Assembly: GCA_015680685.1 (NCBI GenBank) | Contig: MNCI01036132.1 | Location: 1-40,738, forward strand | Origin: Gnetum montanum | Taxonomy: Eukaryota; Streptophyta; Gnetopsida; Gnetales; Gnetaceae | Direction of reading: 5' to 3' | DNA length: 40,738 nt | Part shown: piece after piece, positions 10,700-22,280 of the stretch | Numbering within the stretch: the stretch's first letter is position 1 | Layout of the letters: every line of letters starts with the position of its first letter | The notes under the pieces: model-generated | What the model was told of the DNA's origin: nothing | The model's database searches: none | The model's input: only the letters and a program-made list of their open reading frames with translations | Made by a program: the position numbers and the translations under genes

Positions 10700-13009
10700 A
10701 ATTTTTCCTACATAAGTGGAGCATGTGGCAAGGATGTGGTTGTAGATGATATATATGCTACTAAGGGAAATAGAGGATGAAAAGGAAAAGGAGGCTCCCT
10801 CTTGGAGAAGGTGCTTTGTAATATTCTAGAGGGTAGTAGTGGTGAGAGAAGGAAGCATGGATAGATATGTCATGATGAGATATAGGCTATTGGATGTAGT
10901 ATCCATAGGGATCTAGTTGACTGTAAGAATATTGCTACTATAGTGGTGGCATCCTCAATGATTGTGTGTGTTGCCATTGCTAGTATTGCTTCTAATATTG
11001 AGGAGATGCTCCACTCAGATAGTACATTGATTGGTGGAATTTTTATCCATAGTTGGCTTATGAATAATGTAACTACTTGGGTGCTTCTTGTCTTGCTAAT
11101 TTGAGATTTAGATCATAAACCCTAGATTCTTGTAGATGTGATATAGTAGGACAACATTCCTTGGAATATTCATAGTGACAAATGTCACATCCTTCATTAT
11201 TTGTATAAGAATCTAAAACCTCTTTGACTATTGCAACTTTACCCTTTTTGATGCTAGCTTTGTTCTTTACTTTGTAATTTTTAGAGTTTTTTGAAACTTC
11301 TTGTTTAAGGAATTTAATATATTGTCCATCTTAGCCAATATATTAATGACAAATTTTTGTATCAACAAGGTCTTCCTTTACACCATTTCATCAAGCAGTT
11401 CCTCCTACTCTAAGTCATAGAAACACATCTTCCTTTTACAAATTGAGGGATCCCTATTATACTCCTCTATACTTTCACACTTTTTTAGCTTCCCTCCTTC
11501 TTTAGCCATTTGGTCTATCAGCTTTTGGATCTAATGGACCCTCATTTCATAAAGTCTTTCATGGGTAGAGATCCCAAGTGTTTTCCTAGTCTTATTTGTG
11601 AGCCCATATACAATATGATGAAGCTATTCCCTTTGGAAATATCCATGGCCTAGACATCGATGTAATAGAGAGTAGTACCTACCGAAAGCTACATCCAAGG
11701 ATTCATGATTTCCCTACTTCCATCCTTTGATCTATCTCCATAAGTTAGACACTCTAAAGTATGTTTGATACTTTTTGTTGAAGAATTCCAACGTAGTACT
11801 CCATCAGTGAATGGATTTTGGTTCTAAGGACCAATACCAATCTTCTGCTTCCTTGGTAACTATCCTTGGGAATAATTTGAACTTCTATCATTCATTCTCT
11901 ATGTTTTGAAAGGCACAAACATCATGAAAGGCTTGGAGATGATTCTGAGGATTTGAAATATATTCCTGCTCAAATCTGTAGATATTATTCATATCCAACC
12001 TTTTAATTTTGGTATCTTTTGGTTGCCTTGTTGGAATTCTTACTACCTCTAAAATGTTAAACATGTTTTTGATAGTCAATAGAGGCTCATCATAGTCATG
12101 AAGATCACAGTGTCTCTTTCATGGTCATGGTGTCTATGACAAGTTCTACTATGCATTCACTCCCTATGGTGGTTGTCTTTGACCATGGTCTTGATCATCC
12201 TAGTAAGATCTGCATTCATCTCTATCCCACCATTCATCCTCATCATGGTCTTAGCTATTTTTGCTTTTATCATGGCTCCTATTCCTTCTATCAGAGTTTG
12301 ATTATGAAGATGAAGAGGATGATGAGGGTGAGGAAGGAGAACTAGAGGAACAATGCCTGCTAGGTCCTATCCTTTGATCCCTACCCAAATCCTTATGCTT
12401 TTCTTTGTCTTTATTTTGATAATTATTCTTTCCCTTAGATGAATGGCTAGTATTTTTATCCTTTGAGGCTCCCTAGTCTTGAGACCTTATCTTCACATCA
12501 CCAAGGTTTTCCAAGTTGACTATAACCTTTGGTTAAGGATCTCCTCATTAAAGAAAGGAGGAGAATCTATGTATTAGGATTGGCCAAAAAAAATCCTTGT
12601 CCTCTTTGTGCTATTAAAATAATAAATTCATCGAGGTCCTCTTACCATTAGAGGCCTCATATTATGCTTTCATGTTCCAATCTTTCTTTCATTGGGCATT
12701 AGTGGGTTGATAGTCCCTATAGGTATAGTCTTGGACTTTGTATTCTAAATTAAATGTAGTGATGCATAGCTTGATGAGATTGGTCATCAACATGGTGGAA
12801 AAAGATCAATTTGGAGGTAACACAATGTTTCCTTCCATGTTCCTTCAATGCATTTTTTCATCTTAATAAAGGATGAAAGTGAAACTTGGATTATAAGGAT
12901 CTTGATGAGAATAGATAACCTTCAATTGTTGGGGCTTCTTTGATGTCCTATATTGTTGATTAGATTCTCTTGTATGTGATGGAGATTCATTCCTATGAGA
13001 AGAAGCCAT
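10700..13009 (-). pseudogene. gag of element B
   Basis: The minus-strand ATG at 13009-13007 opens MASSHRNESPSHTRES, about 100 bp downstream of the PBS as expected for gag. The frame is open for about 60 codons through KKPQQLKVIYSHQDP and YNPSFTFILY before the first stop. An Asp/Arg-rich tract lies at about 12350-12100. The ORF at 12079-11888 reads IPTRQPKDTKIKRLDMNNIY and FEQEYISNPQNHLQAFHDVC, the retrotrans_gag-type core. The plus-strand ORF at 12121-12345 is its antisense. Gag would form the virus-like particle. Degraded by stops and frameshifts. Confidence 0.65.
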
Positions 13010-13108
13010 ATATTAGTATTAAATAATTAGTATGCCTTAATATTTTTAACAACGTCTTTATATGAATCACAATTTACTTCTAATTAGCACACTTAGCAAA
13101 GCTAGAAT

Positions 13109-13126
13109 TTCCAACAATGGTGCTAA
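13109..13126 (-). promoter_or_regulatory. primer-binding site of element B (tRNA-Asp type)
   Basis: Minus-strand TTAGCACCATTGTTGGAA beside the LTR; a decayed form of TGGCGCCGTTGCCGGGGA with the same C/G losses as in A. Confidence 0.65.
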
Positions 13127-14037
13127 TGATGAGTAGTATGTATTCCTTGTGCCAAACCATATGAACCACAAGCATGCACTAGTAGTCTGATCTAATTCCA
13201 TAGACCTAGTTCCTATATTTGCCTATAGTCTTAAACTATGAAACAAAGGATTGTATGATAGTTATCTTCATAACTCACACTTGTACTATTATTTCATATG
13301 GTTAACTATGAGTTAATACACATGATGTGTATTTTTTATACGTGTTTTTATATATTTTTTATCCTAATGGCCTGATAAGTAAATTAAGGTTTAATGATTA
13401 ATTATTTAACTACTTAGCTGATCTATTGACTAACTATCCTAACATACATAGTTGTTCCCACTTACCATACATATCTTGAACTCATATCAACACTACTGGG
13501 TTACTAAGTGGACATTATTGGGTGTACAAATATTCACTACTGGGATACCAAGGGTAATATGTTATGCTTCAAAGTGGTTGTGCTTATGTATTTATGATTA
13601 AGTATTTCAACTAATTAAAACTATAAAACTAAAGTGCAAATAGAAAAGATTAAACTAATCTAAGTGCTGCAATGAATGCTAGAAATCTTGTTTTTTTTTC
13701 ATTCATGCCACTATGTTTAGGTACATGGCATTCAAATAAAGATCTATACAATCTCCTTAATTCACACTATAGGCACTCAGCGGAAACTATTCTAACTTTG
13801 GAAAAACTAAATTGCAAGGGTTTCACTATGCTACTAACTTTGGATGTCATAAATGTGGGTGGTGATTACATTTATATAGGCTTCTCTTATGTTAACATTG
13901 ACACATCTGCATTGATGCATATAACCATGCATCAACAGGGATACATCGATGGGGTTGCATTGACCCATGCCTATCGATGCAACCTATCTATTCAAAACTC
14001 ATCAATAATGAAGACACTTATGTAATAAAAGATTACA
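13127..14037 (-). repeat. 5' LTR of element B
   Basis: About 911 bp. The plus-strand left end TGATGAGTAG aligns with TGATGAGTGG of A and TGATAAGTGG at 36615. A minus-strand TATA (TATATAAATG) lies at about 13868-13881. The outer end (TGTAATC on the minus strand) is placed by length and may be off by 30 bp. The ORF at 13672-14025 is a shadow within this LTR. Confidence 0.65.
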
Positions 14038-15150
14038 TATTACATTAATATAAAATTTAAATTAGATGAGATGAGCTAGAATCAACTTGTTATTTTGTAA
14101 ATAAATAGGATATTTTGTAGATTTTAATATTTCATCTTAGTTACTTTAAATTATTTAGACTTACTTTAACATTCCTACTTGAAATGTTCTATGTTTACTC
14201 TAAGTATTTAGAAATTTTTAAATCAACCAAACATCCTCAGATATATAATGATTGGATCATCAAAAAGATAATTCCATTTATAAAATAATAAAAAAAATAG
14301 CATATTAACTACCATTCACATTTTCTTTTAGAGGTATAGTTAAACAAGGTTGTTATAATCATAATTTCTTTGAAATTTTATAGCATCCTTCAAAGAGCCA
14401 AATCAACAACCTATACTTATTTTAACTCTGTGATGTCTATTGAAAAACTTTAAAATTTCATTTCTACTACATTAAAAACTAAATAAATCATGAGAGTATT
14501 GTACATGCATTCCCATGCTATCCTCTATAACGAATTGTTTTCCAACCCAACAAAAAATCATTCATGGAATTACTTATAGATGATGACCTATGCTCACTAC
14601 ACCTAAACTAATTCTAAAATTTCTAGATAAATGGGAAATTTACAAAAAATAATTAGCACTCTATGTTGTTGAAAAAGACAAGACACAACTTAGATCCTTC
14701 ATAATTTTTTTATTAAAATATTGATTAGTAGGTAATTTTCCATGAAGCAACTTACTAGTAAAGAGATGAATATGATAAGTGAAAATAAGATTCTAAATAT
14801 TCACTAAACATTTCACTATTTCTATGAGTAATTTGGTATAAGCATTCTTTATGTAGCATTGTGATCCATCACACCACTTCCATCCTTGATTACATTCTTT
14901 TCAAATTAGAGAGGGGTTAGTAATATTAAGAATATTAAAAAAGTGAAAACCATCATATAAGTACTTTTCTTTTATCACCTAAATCCATGGTCTATTTGAA
15001 ACATAAAACTATCAAGTAATACTTTTGATAAAGAATAATTAATTTCCAATATATGTTGAAGACTCAATTTTTCATATGATTATAGTTTATACATTTTATT
15101 CCAATTTAAAGCATGAATTTCTTTTTCAAATGATTAGATCATAAGAAAGT

Positions 15151-15154
<4 letters not shown>
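14038..15154. other. AT-rich degraded intergenic sequence
   Basis: No ORF, RNA gene or element boundary could be supported. Stops are dense in all frames. Confidence 0.5.

Positions 15155-15204
<50 letters not shown>
15155..15204. repeat. (TC)n microsatellite
   Basis: About 25 perfect TC dinucleotides in a row, followed by TTCTCACTCACTC. Such length is likely polymorphic. Confidence 0.95.
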
Positions 15205-15209
<5 letters not shown>

Positions 15210-15504
15210 ACTCACTCATAGAATTTATTATTTTAGGGAAATAAAAATAAGAAAATAAAGAGAAAAATCTTGAAGACCATATCATACTAGTTGTAGGTAA
15301 CTAGCCTAATGATAGTAGCTTAGCCTTCTACCTAGCTAGTCTATTAGTAATCTTCTAAAGAAGTGGATACCAAAGTTTCTTTTTCATATGACTCACAAAG
15401 GAAGAAATTCCCAAATATAAGTTTTAGATATTTGTGTAGTGGAATAAGGTTCCTAGAATATAGTGATGTAAGAGTTTCATCTTCAAACTTGATTGGAAAA
15501 ATGA

Positions 15505-15865
15505 CTATGAGCTAACCACAAGTCCAAGGGAGGTTGTGGTATTACAACATGAGTTGTGGTGAGACTAAAATAGAAATAAATTCAAAAATTGAAAATATCA
15601 TGATTTATGATATTACATTGTGAGTCATGATAAGAGATTATGAGTACACCACAAGTCATGATTAGAGACCATGAGTCATGGTCGAAACAAAAGGATTATT
15701 GAAATAGGTTGTGGTAGCAAAAGTTGCAGCTATAAGTCAATCATGAGTGCACCATGAGATGTGGTGTTTGACCATGAGTTGTGATGATCAAATATGAGTG
15801 CATCAAAGTTGTCGTGAGTTTGTGGTCTTGCAAGAACCTCATCATGAGTCTTGGTGAGGTCATAA
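15505..15865. repeat. degenerate CATGAGT/TGTGGT minisatellite-like region
   Basis: Motifs such as ACCACAAGTC, CATGAGTTGTGGTG, ACCATGAGTCATGGTC and ACCATGAGATGTGGTG recur many times over 360 bp with irregular spacing and in both dyad halves (CATGA/TCATG). No coding frame is visible. It could be the U3 of an unrecognised LTR. Confidence 0.55.
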
Positions 15866-16730
15866 CACTATCGGCATCATACAAATGATGAACTTCAACT
15901 GAAATTTCTTTAATGATTGAAACAAATAATCTTCAAACTTTACAAATAAGAGTCTTAGGCCTTTATATGAATCAGACCTAGGTCTCAAATTGATCAAAAC
16001 TTTGAAATCACAAATTTAAATTAACTCTATCAATCCTTGAAACTAAGAAAATATTGTAAACATATGCAACTAAAAACTATGTAAATGAAATGAGAACATA
16101 TGAAACAATTGAAAACTTGGGAGATTAACTAAAAAATGAGAGCAAAGATGAGAAAATGAGATCAATCTATGAACATGTATAGACTTTGGGTGCTCAAAAT
16201 GTCCATAGATGATATAGATCCATACCACCACAAATCTCAAGGGATTTCTCAAAGGAAGGGTTTACTAGATGGTGTAGACAAGTGGTGAGTTTAGGACCAT
16301 GTAGCAGGCAGCATGCAAAAGACATAGGTAGGATGCACATAGTGGCAATATGTGGAAAGAAAGTAGGATGCATGTGTGGTATACTACAATGAAGTAGGCA
16401 AGGCACATTGCACACAGTGATGATGAAGAGTGGGCAATAGATTAGGTGCAACTATGATAGTGTCAGAGCAAGTGCAATGGTAGCACACATAAAGATGGAA
16501 AAAATGGCTATATAGGTGATGGAGATGATGAAGAAAAGGCAAGTTAGGGCACATTGTGGATGGTATTTATTTCATGTGGTCTTTCCATGCATTAGCATGA
16601 TTGGGAGCTATATTGCTTATGCAGCAATGCTACATTGTAGCATGGTTGGATGCCATGTGTCAGCATAGTCAACATTAGCCATTGTGAAATATTTTTTAAA
16701 TTTATAATTATTTGATAAATGTAATAAACA
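15866..16730. other. degraded sequence, possibly an antisense LTR
   Basis: It contains CTTTATATGAATCAGACCTAGG (a minus-strand TATA-like context at about 15960) and a short hairpin ATGCTAC-ATT-GTAGCAT at about 16628-16644. Short minus-strand ORFs at 16070-16451 show no domain. No boundary can be fixed. Confidence 0.3.
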
Positions 16731-16732
16731 AG

Positions 16733-16860
16733 GTTGACATGGTAGCTAGTGTAATAGAGTTAAAATTTTCTATTTAGTAACTAGGTGATCTTAAGTTCAA
16801 ATCCAAGTTTAATTAATTTATCTTTTTTTAATTTTGCATTTTTTAAAATTTAACTAGCAT
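16733..16860 (+). repeat. tRNA-derived SINE-like fragment
   Basis: A TGGTAGCTAGTG A-box-like sequence at about 16740 and an AGTTCAAATCC B-box-like sequence at 16794-16804 (consensus GGTTCGANTCC) lie 54 bp apart, followed by T-rich sequence. The spacing is long for a tRNA and no second copy was seen, so this is tentative. Confidence 0.3.
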
Positions 16861-17264
16861 TTTTTACAAGAATTGTAATATCTCTAAAATCAAGCATCAT
16901 ATCAAGATAAAATTTGTATCATTGGAATTGTCTTGATGAGTATTACATGTTGGACTTAAGTAATATCCACTTTTATAATGTTGAATTTATGAAAAAGATA
17001 AAAAGATCATATAATTATTAGTTAAAGAAATTGATTAACTAATTACTTAAATAATACCTTTTTAATTTTTAACTATTCCATCTTTTACTAACTAGTAGGA
17101 ATAACTACCAAATTAAATATCCCTCTTTTATAAACTACAACAAAACTTATGTTCATTTTCTTATAAATTAGAATCAGCTATAGGATTTTAGTCCACACTT
17201 AATTTACCAAGGAAAACTAAAGAACAATAAGAGACAGTTGTAATTTGCAAAAATCATAGGAGAC
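16861..17264. other. AT-rich sequence without recognised features
   Basis: No ORF or element signature found on either strand. Confidence 0.4.
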
Positions 17265-18110
17265 ATGGCTCCACCCAAGCAATCTACTTAGTCTTCTTCA
17301 ACCAAAACAGGTAGAGAAGTAGTTATCCTAAAGTTTGATGTTAGTTTACATCAAAATCATATACTAGATGCCACCAATTTAGTCCATTCTTTACTCAAAG
17401 TTGATGATTATGAGTTTATAAAGACTTTATAAACATCTGATTTATTAGTTTTTTCACTATGTAAACCTAGCTTATACCACAAGCCTATACTTAAATGTTG
17501 TATCATGTAGGATATCAAATCTAGTAATGGTTCAAGGTTGGCTTTTTAAAATGCCAAAATCACCCATGAGATCATAAGAAACACTCTAGGTTTCCACCTT
17601 GGTAAGGGTCTACTCATGCTTAATCACAACCCTTGTGACTTTTATCTTTTTTTATGAAGAAAATATTTGAGGATGTCAATAAATCTATCATCCCTCAAAA
17701 TGATTTGAAGGAAAAGGATTTTAAGGATAACATTAAATTCCAACTTTATTATTTTTAGAAAGTAAGGTTTACGGTAGTCTCACACATGCTAAGTTTCTTC
17801 TTATCTCATTTTCTTATTGCATGGTGCCAAGAATGGTAGAGTATATGATTAGTTATATCCTTGTTTTACCCATTTTTTTGTTGCTATGGTGTCTTTGGTT
17901 GATGTGTTCAAAGCATGTGGAGATAAGTTCTTCCTTTGATGTGTAGCCCTATTCATAACCCTCATCATAAGCTATGATAGCAAGAATAACCACTTTCTTT
18001 CCTTTGACCTAAATTGATATCCCTCTTTTCTTGAAGATGGACTATTAACCTTTTGGTATGTTAAAACCTTAAGAAAAATGAAGAACATAGAATGTTGTGC
18101 AATGTGATGT
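17265..18110 (+). pseudogene. unassigned broken ORF beginning MAPPKQST
   Basis: An ATG in good plant context (AGGAGACATGGCT) opens a frame that stays protein-like for about 130 codons, interrupted by TAG/TAA stops that look like decayed CAG/CAA or TGG codons. Readable blocks are VVILKFDVSLHQNHILDATN, LVHSLLKVDDYEFIKTL, LVFSLCKPSLYHKPILKCC and NTLGFHLGKGLLMLNHNPCD. The frame then shifts and becomes a hydrophobic reading to about 17900. I do not recognise the family. Its position in repeat DNA and a gag-sized length suggest a retroelement ORF1/gag, but a decayed host gene copy is possible. Confidence 0.35.
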
Positions 18111-18787
18111 TTTTGCAAGGCACGAAGAAGAGCTCAAAAAATGACATCTACAAAGAGATTTCAAAGTGGAGACTACAAGGACTCAAGGGAGCATGGATGA
18201 GTAATAAGACTTCAAGCTAAAATAAGATCCTCTAGTGATCAAGAGGAAGCTTTGAGAATCAAAGTTCAAAAGTTGAAAAGACATCTTCTAGAAGTAGCAG
18301 TTGTCTTGGTCGAAGTGGAGTTAATTGAGAGAAGACGTCTTTCAAAAATAGGAGATTTCTTCTTTCAAGAAAATATGTCTTCATAGAGATGGCTCCATAG
18401 AGACATTTTCAATTTCTAAAAAGATGTCTACCTAGAATTGAAGTCAATTTTAGAAATACATCCCAATCTTAAAGGAGATGTCTACAATAGCCAATAGATA
18501 GTTGTTGCATAAATTCTAAGATGATTTCAAAAAATATGAGACCATAAGAAGACTTCATTCTCTTGGGTATTATGCAAGTGTTGAGCAAGCATTGTCACTA
18601 TCAAATCAATCATTTTATATTGTACTTATGTACTTCAATTGTCAAATCATTTACTTGATTGCTTGTTGAGTTGTGCTTCAAAATAGAAGGACATGTAATT
18701 GTAGATTACATTCTTTCCTTATGATTCTCTTTCTCTCTTGTAGGCCTTTTAGAGTTGATGTAATTCTTGCAAGAAGGCATTGTCATT
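18111..18787. other. repeat-like sequence with GAAGACGTCT/AGATGTCT motifs
   Basis: Several related short motifs (AGACATCTTCTAG, AGAAGACGTCTTTC, AAGATGTCTACC, GAGATGTCTAC) recur in 18280-18500. It precedes the 105-bp tandem array and is probably part of the same LTR-like unit. No reading frame was found. Confidence 0.35.
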
Positions 18788-19100
18788 AAGCTTGTTGAGA
18801 TCTTGTGGGATTGAGTGTTTGTGTAGCGTCAAAAAACTTTAGAGTGGAGCTCAATTTGTAAAGGTTGTGGGATCCTTGAAATCACATTCTAAGCTTGTTG
18901 GGACCTTGCAAGATTAAGTGATTTCGTAGCGATGAAACACTCCAAAGTGGAGCTTAGAGCTTTTATAGGATGTGATATCCTTCAAACCACATTTTGAGCT
19001 TGTTGGAACCTTGCACGGTTGAGAGGTTTTGTAGTAGTGAAACTCTCCACAGTGGAGCTCAAATCTTGTAAAGGTTGTGATGTCCTTAAAATCACTTTTT
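18788..19100 (+). repeat. three tandem copies of a ~105-bp unit
   Basis: Copies at 18788-18890 (103 bp), 18891-18995 (105 bp) and 18996-19100 (105 bp). Each begins AAGCTTGTTG or GAGCTTGTTG, contains a GTAG.G..GAAAC..TCCA core and AGTGGAGCT, and ends ATCCTT.AAATCAC.TT. The copies have diverged substantially from each other. The minus-strand ORF at 18914-19156 is only a shadow of this array. Confidence 0.85.
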
Positions 19101-19225
19101 GAGAAACAAATTCTGAAGATGTGCAAGGAATCTACCCTCTGAGTGTGGAGTACCAAAGTTGGGAAACCACATAAATTTTAAGTGTGGTTTTTTCAGCTAT
19201 TTAATTTTTATTTGGGGAACTTATT

Positions 19226-19289
19226 CCTCCTCAACCCTCTCCCCTTCCCCCCAACCCCCGCCCGCCACCCCCACCCCCCACCCCCCTCT
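19226..19289 (-). other. C-rich tract, potential G-quadruplex on the minus strand
   Basis: A run of seven or more C4-C6 blocks (for example CCCCTTCCCCCCAACCCCCG) in otherwise AT-rich DNA. The minus strand could form G-quadruplexes and the plus strand an i-motif. A C-run like this is common near the 3' end of plant Ty1/copia LTRs, so it may mark such an LTR together with the tandem repeats upstream; the PBS after it (about 19315-19340) is too decayed to confirm. Confidence 0.6.
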
Positions 19290-20637
19290 TCTAAGATCTT
19301 GATCCTCATGAATAGCTCCTAAGAACTAGGCTTGAAAGTTCTAAGAGAGGTTGATAAGTAGTTACACAAACTCAAAATTTTGAAGCTATATACAAGGTAT
19401 CATATGCTTTTTATTCCTCTTTTAATTTATTAGTTATTTTTTATTATTATATTTTTATGTGGTAGTGGACTTTGAAGTGCAAAATAGTCTTAAGGTTGGT
19501 ACACATTAAAAGAATCATATATTAAGATATTTTTCTTCTTATTTTTAATTTTATCTTTTTATACTTTCTTTTGTTAATAGTTTTCTCTCCTTTAATTAGA
19601 AACCACACATTGGTGTTCATGGTCCTAGCAAAAGTTTACAATTAATAAAGTAGAAAGGTACAAAGGTAAGTCCTTCTATCTAGTTGTTAAGTTTATTTTC
19701 TTCCCTTAACATGTACTTTGATAGTGTATTTCTTTTGCAAATAATATCAGTGGATCAAAAATTGCTAGTTGAGGAAATAGAAATAGTTGTCTTGGAATCT
19801 ACTCTTACTCCTACACTTACCAAAAACACTAATAACCACTAGAGTGTTTGAAGTTGGTATCTCTTGGAGCCACTCTCATCAAAATTTCCACCTTATCTAG
19901 CACATCCATTACTGTATTTGTAATCCTTGCTATGGGTATAATTTCTATTACTCTATCTACATCAATTTATATCAAAGGCTTTTCTTACTCCCTTGCACAA
20001 TTTGTTCATGATGCTAAAGAGGAGGGTTTGATGTTCCACTGTCTTAGTGATCAAATCACTAAGAACATTTTGAGTTCTTTTTGAGAAGGAATGTTCCATT
20101 TGTAGGAGGCCTAACAATGCAAATCCAAAAATAATTTTGAGTTAACATTTTTTGGTGATACTTTTGAGTATCATCTAATTCTAGAGGATTAGCCTAATGT
20201 AATCAAGGGTTTTGAGAAAATATTATGAAAATTGGAGAGTTTGATGCATGTTGAACACCAAATGACTTCTTAAAATGGAGAATTATTTCCTTCATGTAAG
20301 GAGTTTAATAATAAATAATTTTTTGTTACTTTTTTCTTTTCCTTGCCTAATTTCAAGGTCTTTTTTGAGTAAAGGAAGGAAAAAGAGTGGAAGAAAGATG
20401 TTTCTTAGTGTGACACTCAAGTTGAATTACTAAACACAAAGCTTTTGAAAACTAAAGGTGCTAAGGAGGCTACATGAAACACTACTAGATACATCCATCA
20501 ACTTGGTAGTGGGTTGGCTACATGTTGCAATCTACTTTGAAATGAAAATGCTATCAAGAAGGAACAAGAGGTCCCAATGAAGATGGCTAAATATCTGATA
20601 CATTTGTTTGAGCTAAAATTTTAAATTCTTCCTGTTT
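19290..20637. other. AT-rich sequence without supported gene
   Basis: The plus-strand ORF at 19848-20084 (78 codons, GTG start) has low-complexity Ser/Thr/Ile/Leu content and no recognisable domain. No retroelement motifs were seen. This is probably degraded repeat sequence upstream of the truncated LINE. Confidence 0.4.
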
Positions 20638-21340
20638 TTGTATTATTGTTTTCTTCTTGATTCCTTACTCTTTCATATCCCATTGTTTTATAGTTATTAT
20701 TATCAAGAAGCTTTCAAAACAAATCACTCTACTATTGATCACTTAGTTACTCTTAGAGACTACATGGAGTTTGCAAAAATGCCTAATAAAAAATTTTTCA
20801 TTTGTTTGATTGATTTTACAAAAACATATGATTCAATTATATGTACAAAATTATGGTTGCACTTGCATACAATTGGCCTCCCTTTATATTTGATTGCAAC
20901 AACTCAAAGATTTTATAAGTGATTATTTTAAAATTACAAACAACAATTTAAAAAATTTCAATTCTAGAACAAAATTGAAGTTAAGCAAGGATGTCCAATT
21001 TCTCCAACTCTCTTTGGTATCATTATTGATGAAATTTAGAAATAGTTATGCAATGGGAAAGATAGTCATGTTATCAAAATTGGATCCTAAGGAGTGATTC
21101 TTTTATATGTAGATGATGTGGTCTTGATTCCCACTATTACAAAAGGTATGCAAAATATGTTGCAAATTTTAAAAAATTATTGTCATTCATATAGCCTTCA
21201 AGTGAATGTAAATAAAACAAAATTGATGATTTGAGGTACAAGATATAACTATTATGGCTTATATTTTGGAGGTACCAATGTGCAAATAGTAGACACTTTT
21301 ACATATTTGGGTTTCATTTATATGAACAGTTACATGTGAG
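20638..21340 (+). pseudogene. LINE reverse transcriptase domain
   Basis: Non-LTR RT that would copy element RNA at a nicked target. All blocks lie in one frame (frame 1): NHSTIDHLVTLRDYMEFAK; then FICLIDFTKTYDSI (motif A, catalytic Asp present); VKQGCPISPTLFGIIIDEI (20980-21036, motif B); LLYVDDVVLI with YVDD at 21106-21117 (motif C, intact); LQVNVNKTKLMI (motif D/E region); VQIVDTFTYLGF near 21290. Stops interrupt at 20920-20922 and at several later points, but no frameshift was seen over about 700 bp, so decay is mainly by point mutation. The HSTIDHLVTLR form recalls RTE/L2-type rather than classic plant L1 elements; the clade is not certain. Confidence 0.8.
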
Positions 21341-22280
21341 GAAAGTTTATCAAAGAAAAAATAGTAGGAGGTTTCAATGCTCTATGTACTTTCAAAAACA
21401 AGTGCAAGGATTTAAGCCTTTTGGCTTGGAATGTTAGAAAACAAAATTTTCAAAGTATCATCTATGCTACTATATTGTATCAATGTGTTGTTTGCGGACT
21501 TATACTCAATGATAAACTTTGGAAAGATATTGAAAGAGTGAGAAAAGATTTTTTATTTTGATAAGTTAAAAGTGAAGATGCAAACACCTTACTCAATGTT
21601 AATATGTGAATATGATTTATTACGTTTAGAAGAAAAAGCCTTGCGCAAATTCATTACATACACTAATAGCTTCTATATCTTAGGGTAAGATAAATTCTTT
21701 ATAGTTCTTAAAAATTTGGAAGACTGTAGTTGGTATTTTCAAGGGATGTAATGTTGAGAAAATGGAATATCTTTTGAGAGGTTGTGCATCAAAATTCTAA
21801 GTATATTTGCCAACTAGTCAAGTAGAAGGTTTTACCATAGATGTGAATTAATGTGGAAGGTAAGAGATAAATTTGTTTACACCACATTAAATCTAATAAA
21901 CTAGATATAGAAGATCTATCTCTTAGCTACTATTCCCATCAAGTATCAAAATGCTATGACCAAGCTTCACTTAAGTTCTGATCATCTTAGAATTGAAAAG
22001 TAGAAGATGGATTCAACTCTCCCAAGGAAAGCACATTTGTAGATTGTGCATATCAAGAGCCCTTAAAGATGAGTTATATGTGTTTCTTTCTTATGCTTTG
22101 ACTACCCATATGAGATAATGTTATGATGTTATAACAAAAGGCTTGTATGATTTGTTTTGGATGCCCCCATTGGTGCTTGGTCAATTTGTAATGTCTATAT
22201 TTACTTTTTATGAAAATGTAATATTTGTCCAATAGATCCTATGGTTCTTCTGATGTAAGAAAGTTTCATTTCATTTCATT
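20638..22280 (+). mobile_element. 5'-truncated non-LTR retrotransposon (LINE) remnant
   Basis: The RT domain begins abruptly at about 20638-20700 and is followed by a decayed C-terminal region and a 3' end with a short TTTCA tandem (about 22265-22281). No endonuclease or ORF1 lies upstream, as expected from 5' truncation during target-primed reverse transcription. The exact 3' end and target-site duplication could not be fixed. Confidence 0.75.

Larger units (their letters stand above)
7674..14037 (-). mobile_element. Ty3/gypsy element B (5' LTR, gag, protease, RT, RNase H, integrase start)
   Basis: The most complete copy of the family. Minus-strand order: LTR 14037-13127, PBS 13126-13109, gag from an ATG at 13009, protease about 10365-10020, linker about 9900-9620, RT about 9440-8900, RNase H about 8430-8220, integrase zinc-finger region 8027-7842 and the first part of the integrase core to 7674, where A begins. 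Its 3' part should lie left of the window. It carries many stops and small shifts, so it is older than the nested copies. Confidence 0.8.

Noticed and set aside
12121-12345. 74-codon plus-strand ORF, His/Ser/Met-rich
   Set aside because: Antisense of the Asp/Arg-rich gag tract of element B.
13672-14025. 117-codon plus-strand ORF
   Set aside because: Lies inside the LTR of element B and is antisense to it; no homology to proteins is apparent.
16733-16810. A functional tRNA gene
   Set aside because: A- and B-box-like words are present, but no acceptor or anticodon stem can be drawn; at most a decayed SINE head.
19848-20084. 78-codon ORF with Ser/Thr/Ile-rich translation
   Set aside because: Needs a GTG start, has low complexity and no domain; consistent with chance in AT-rich DNA.
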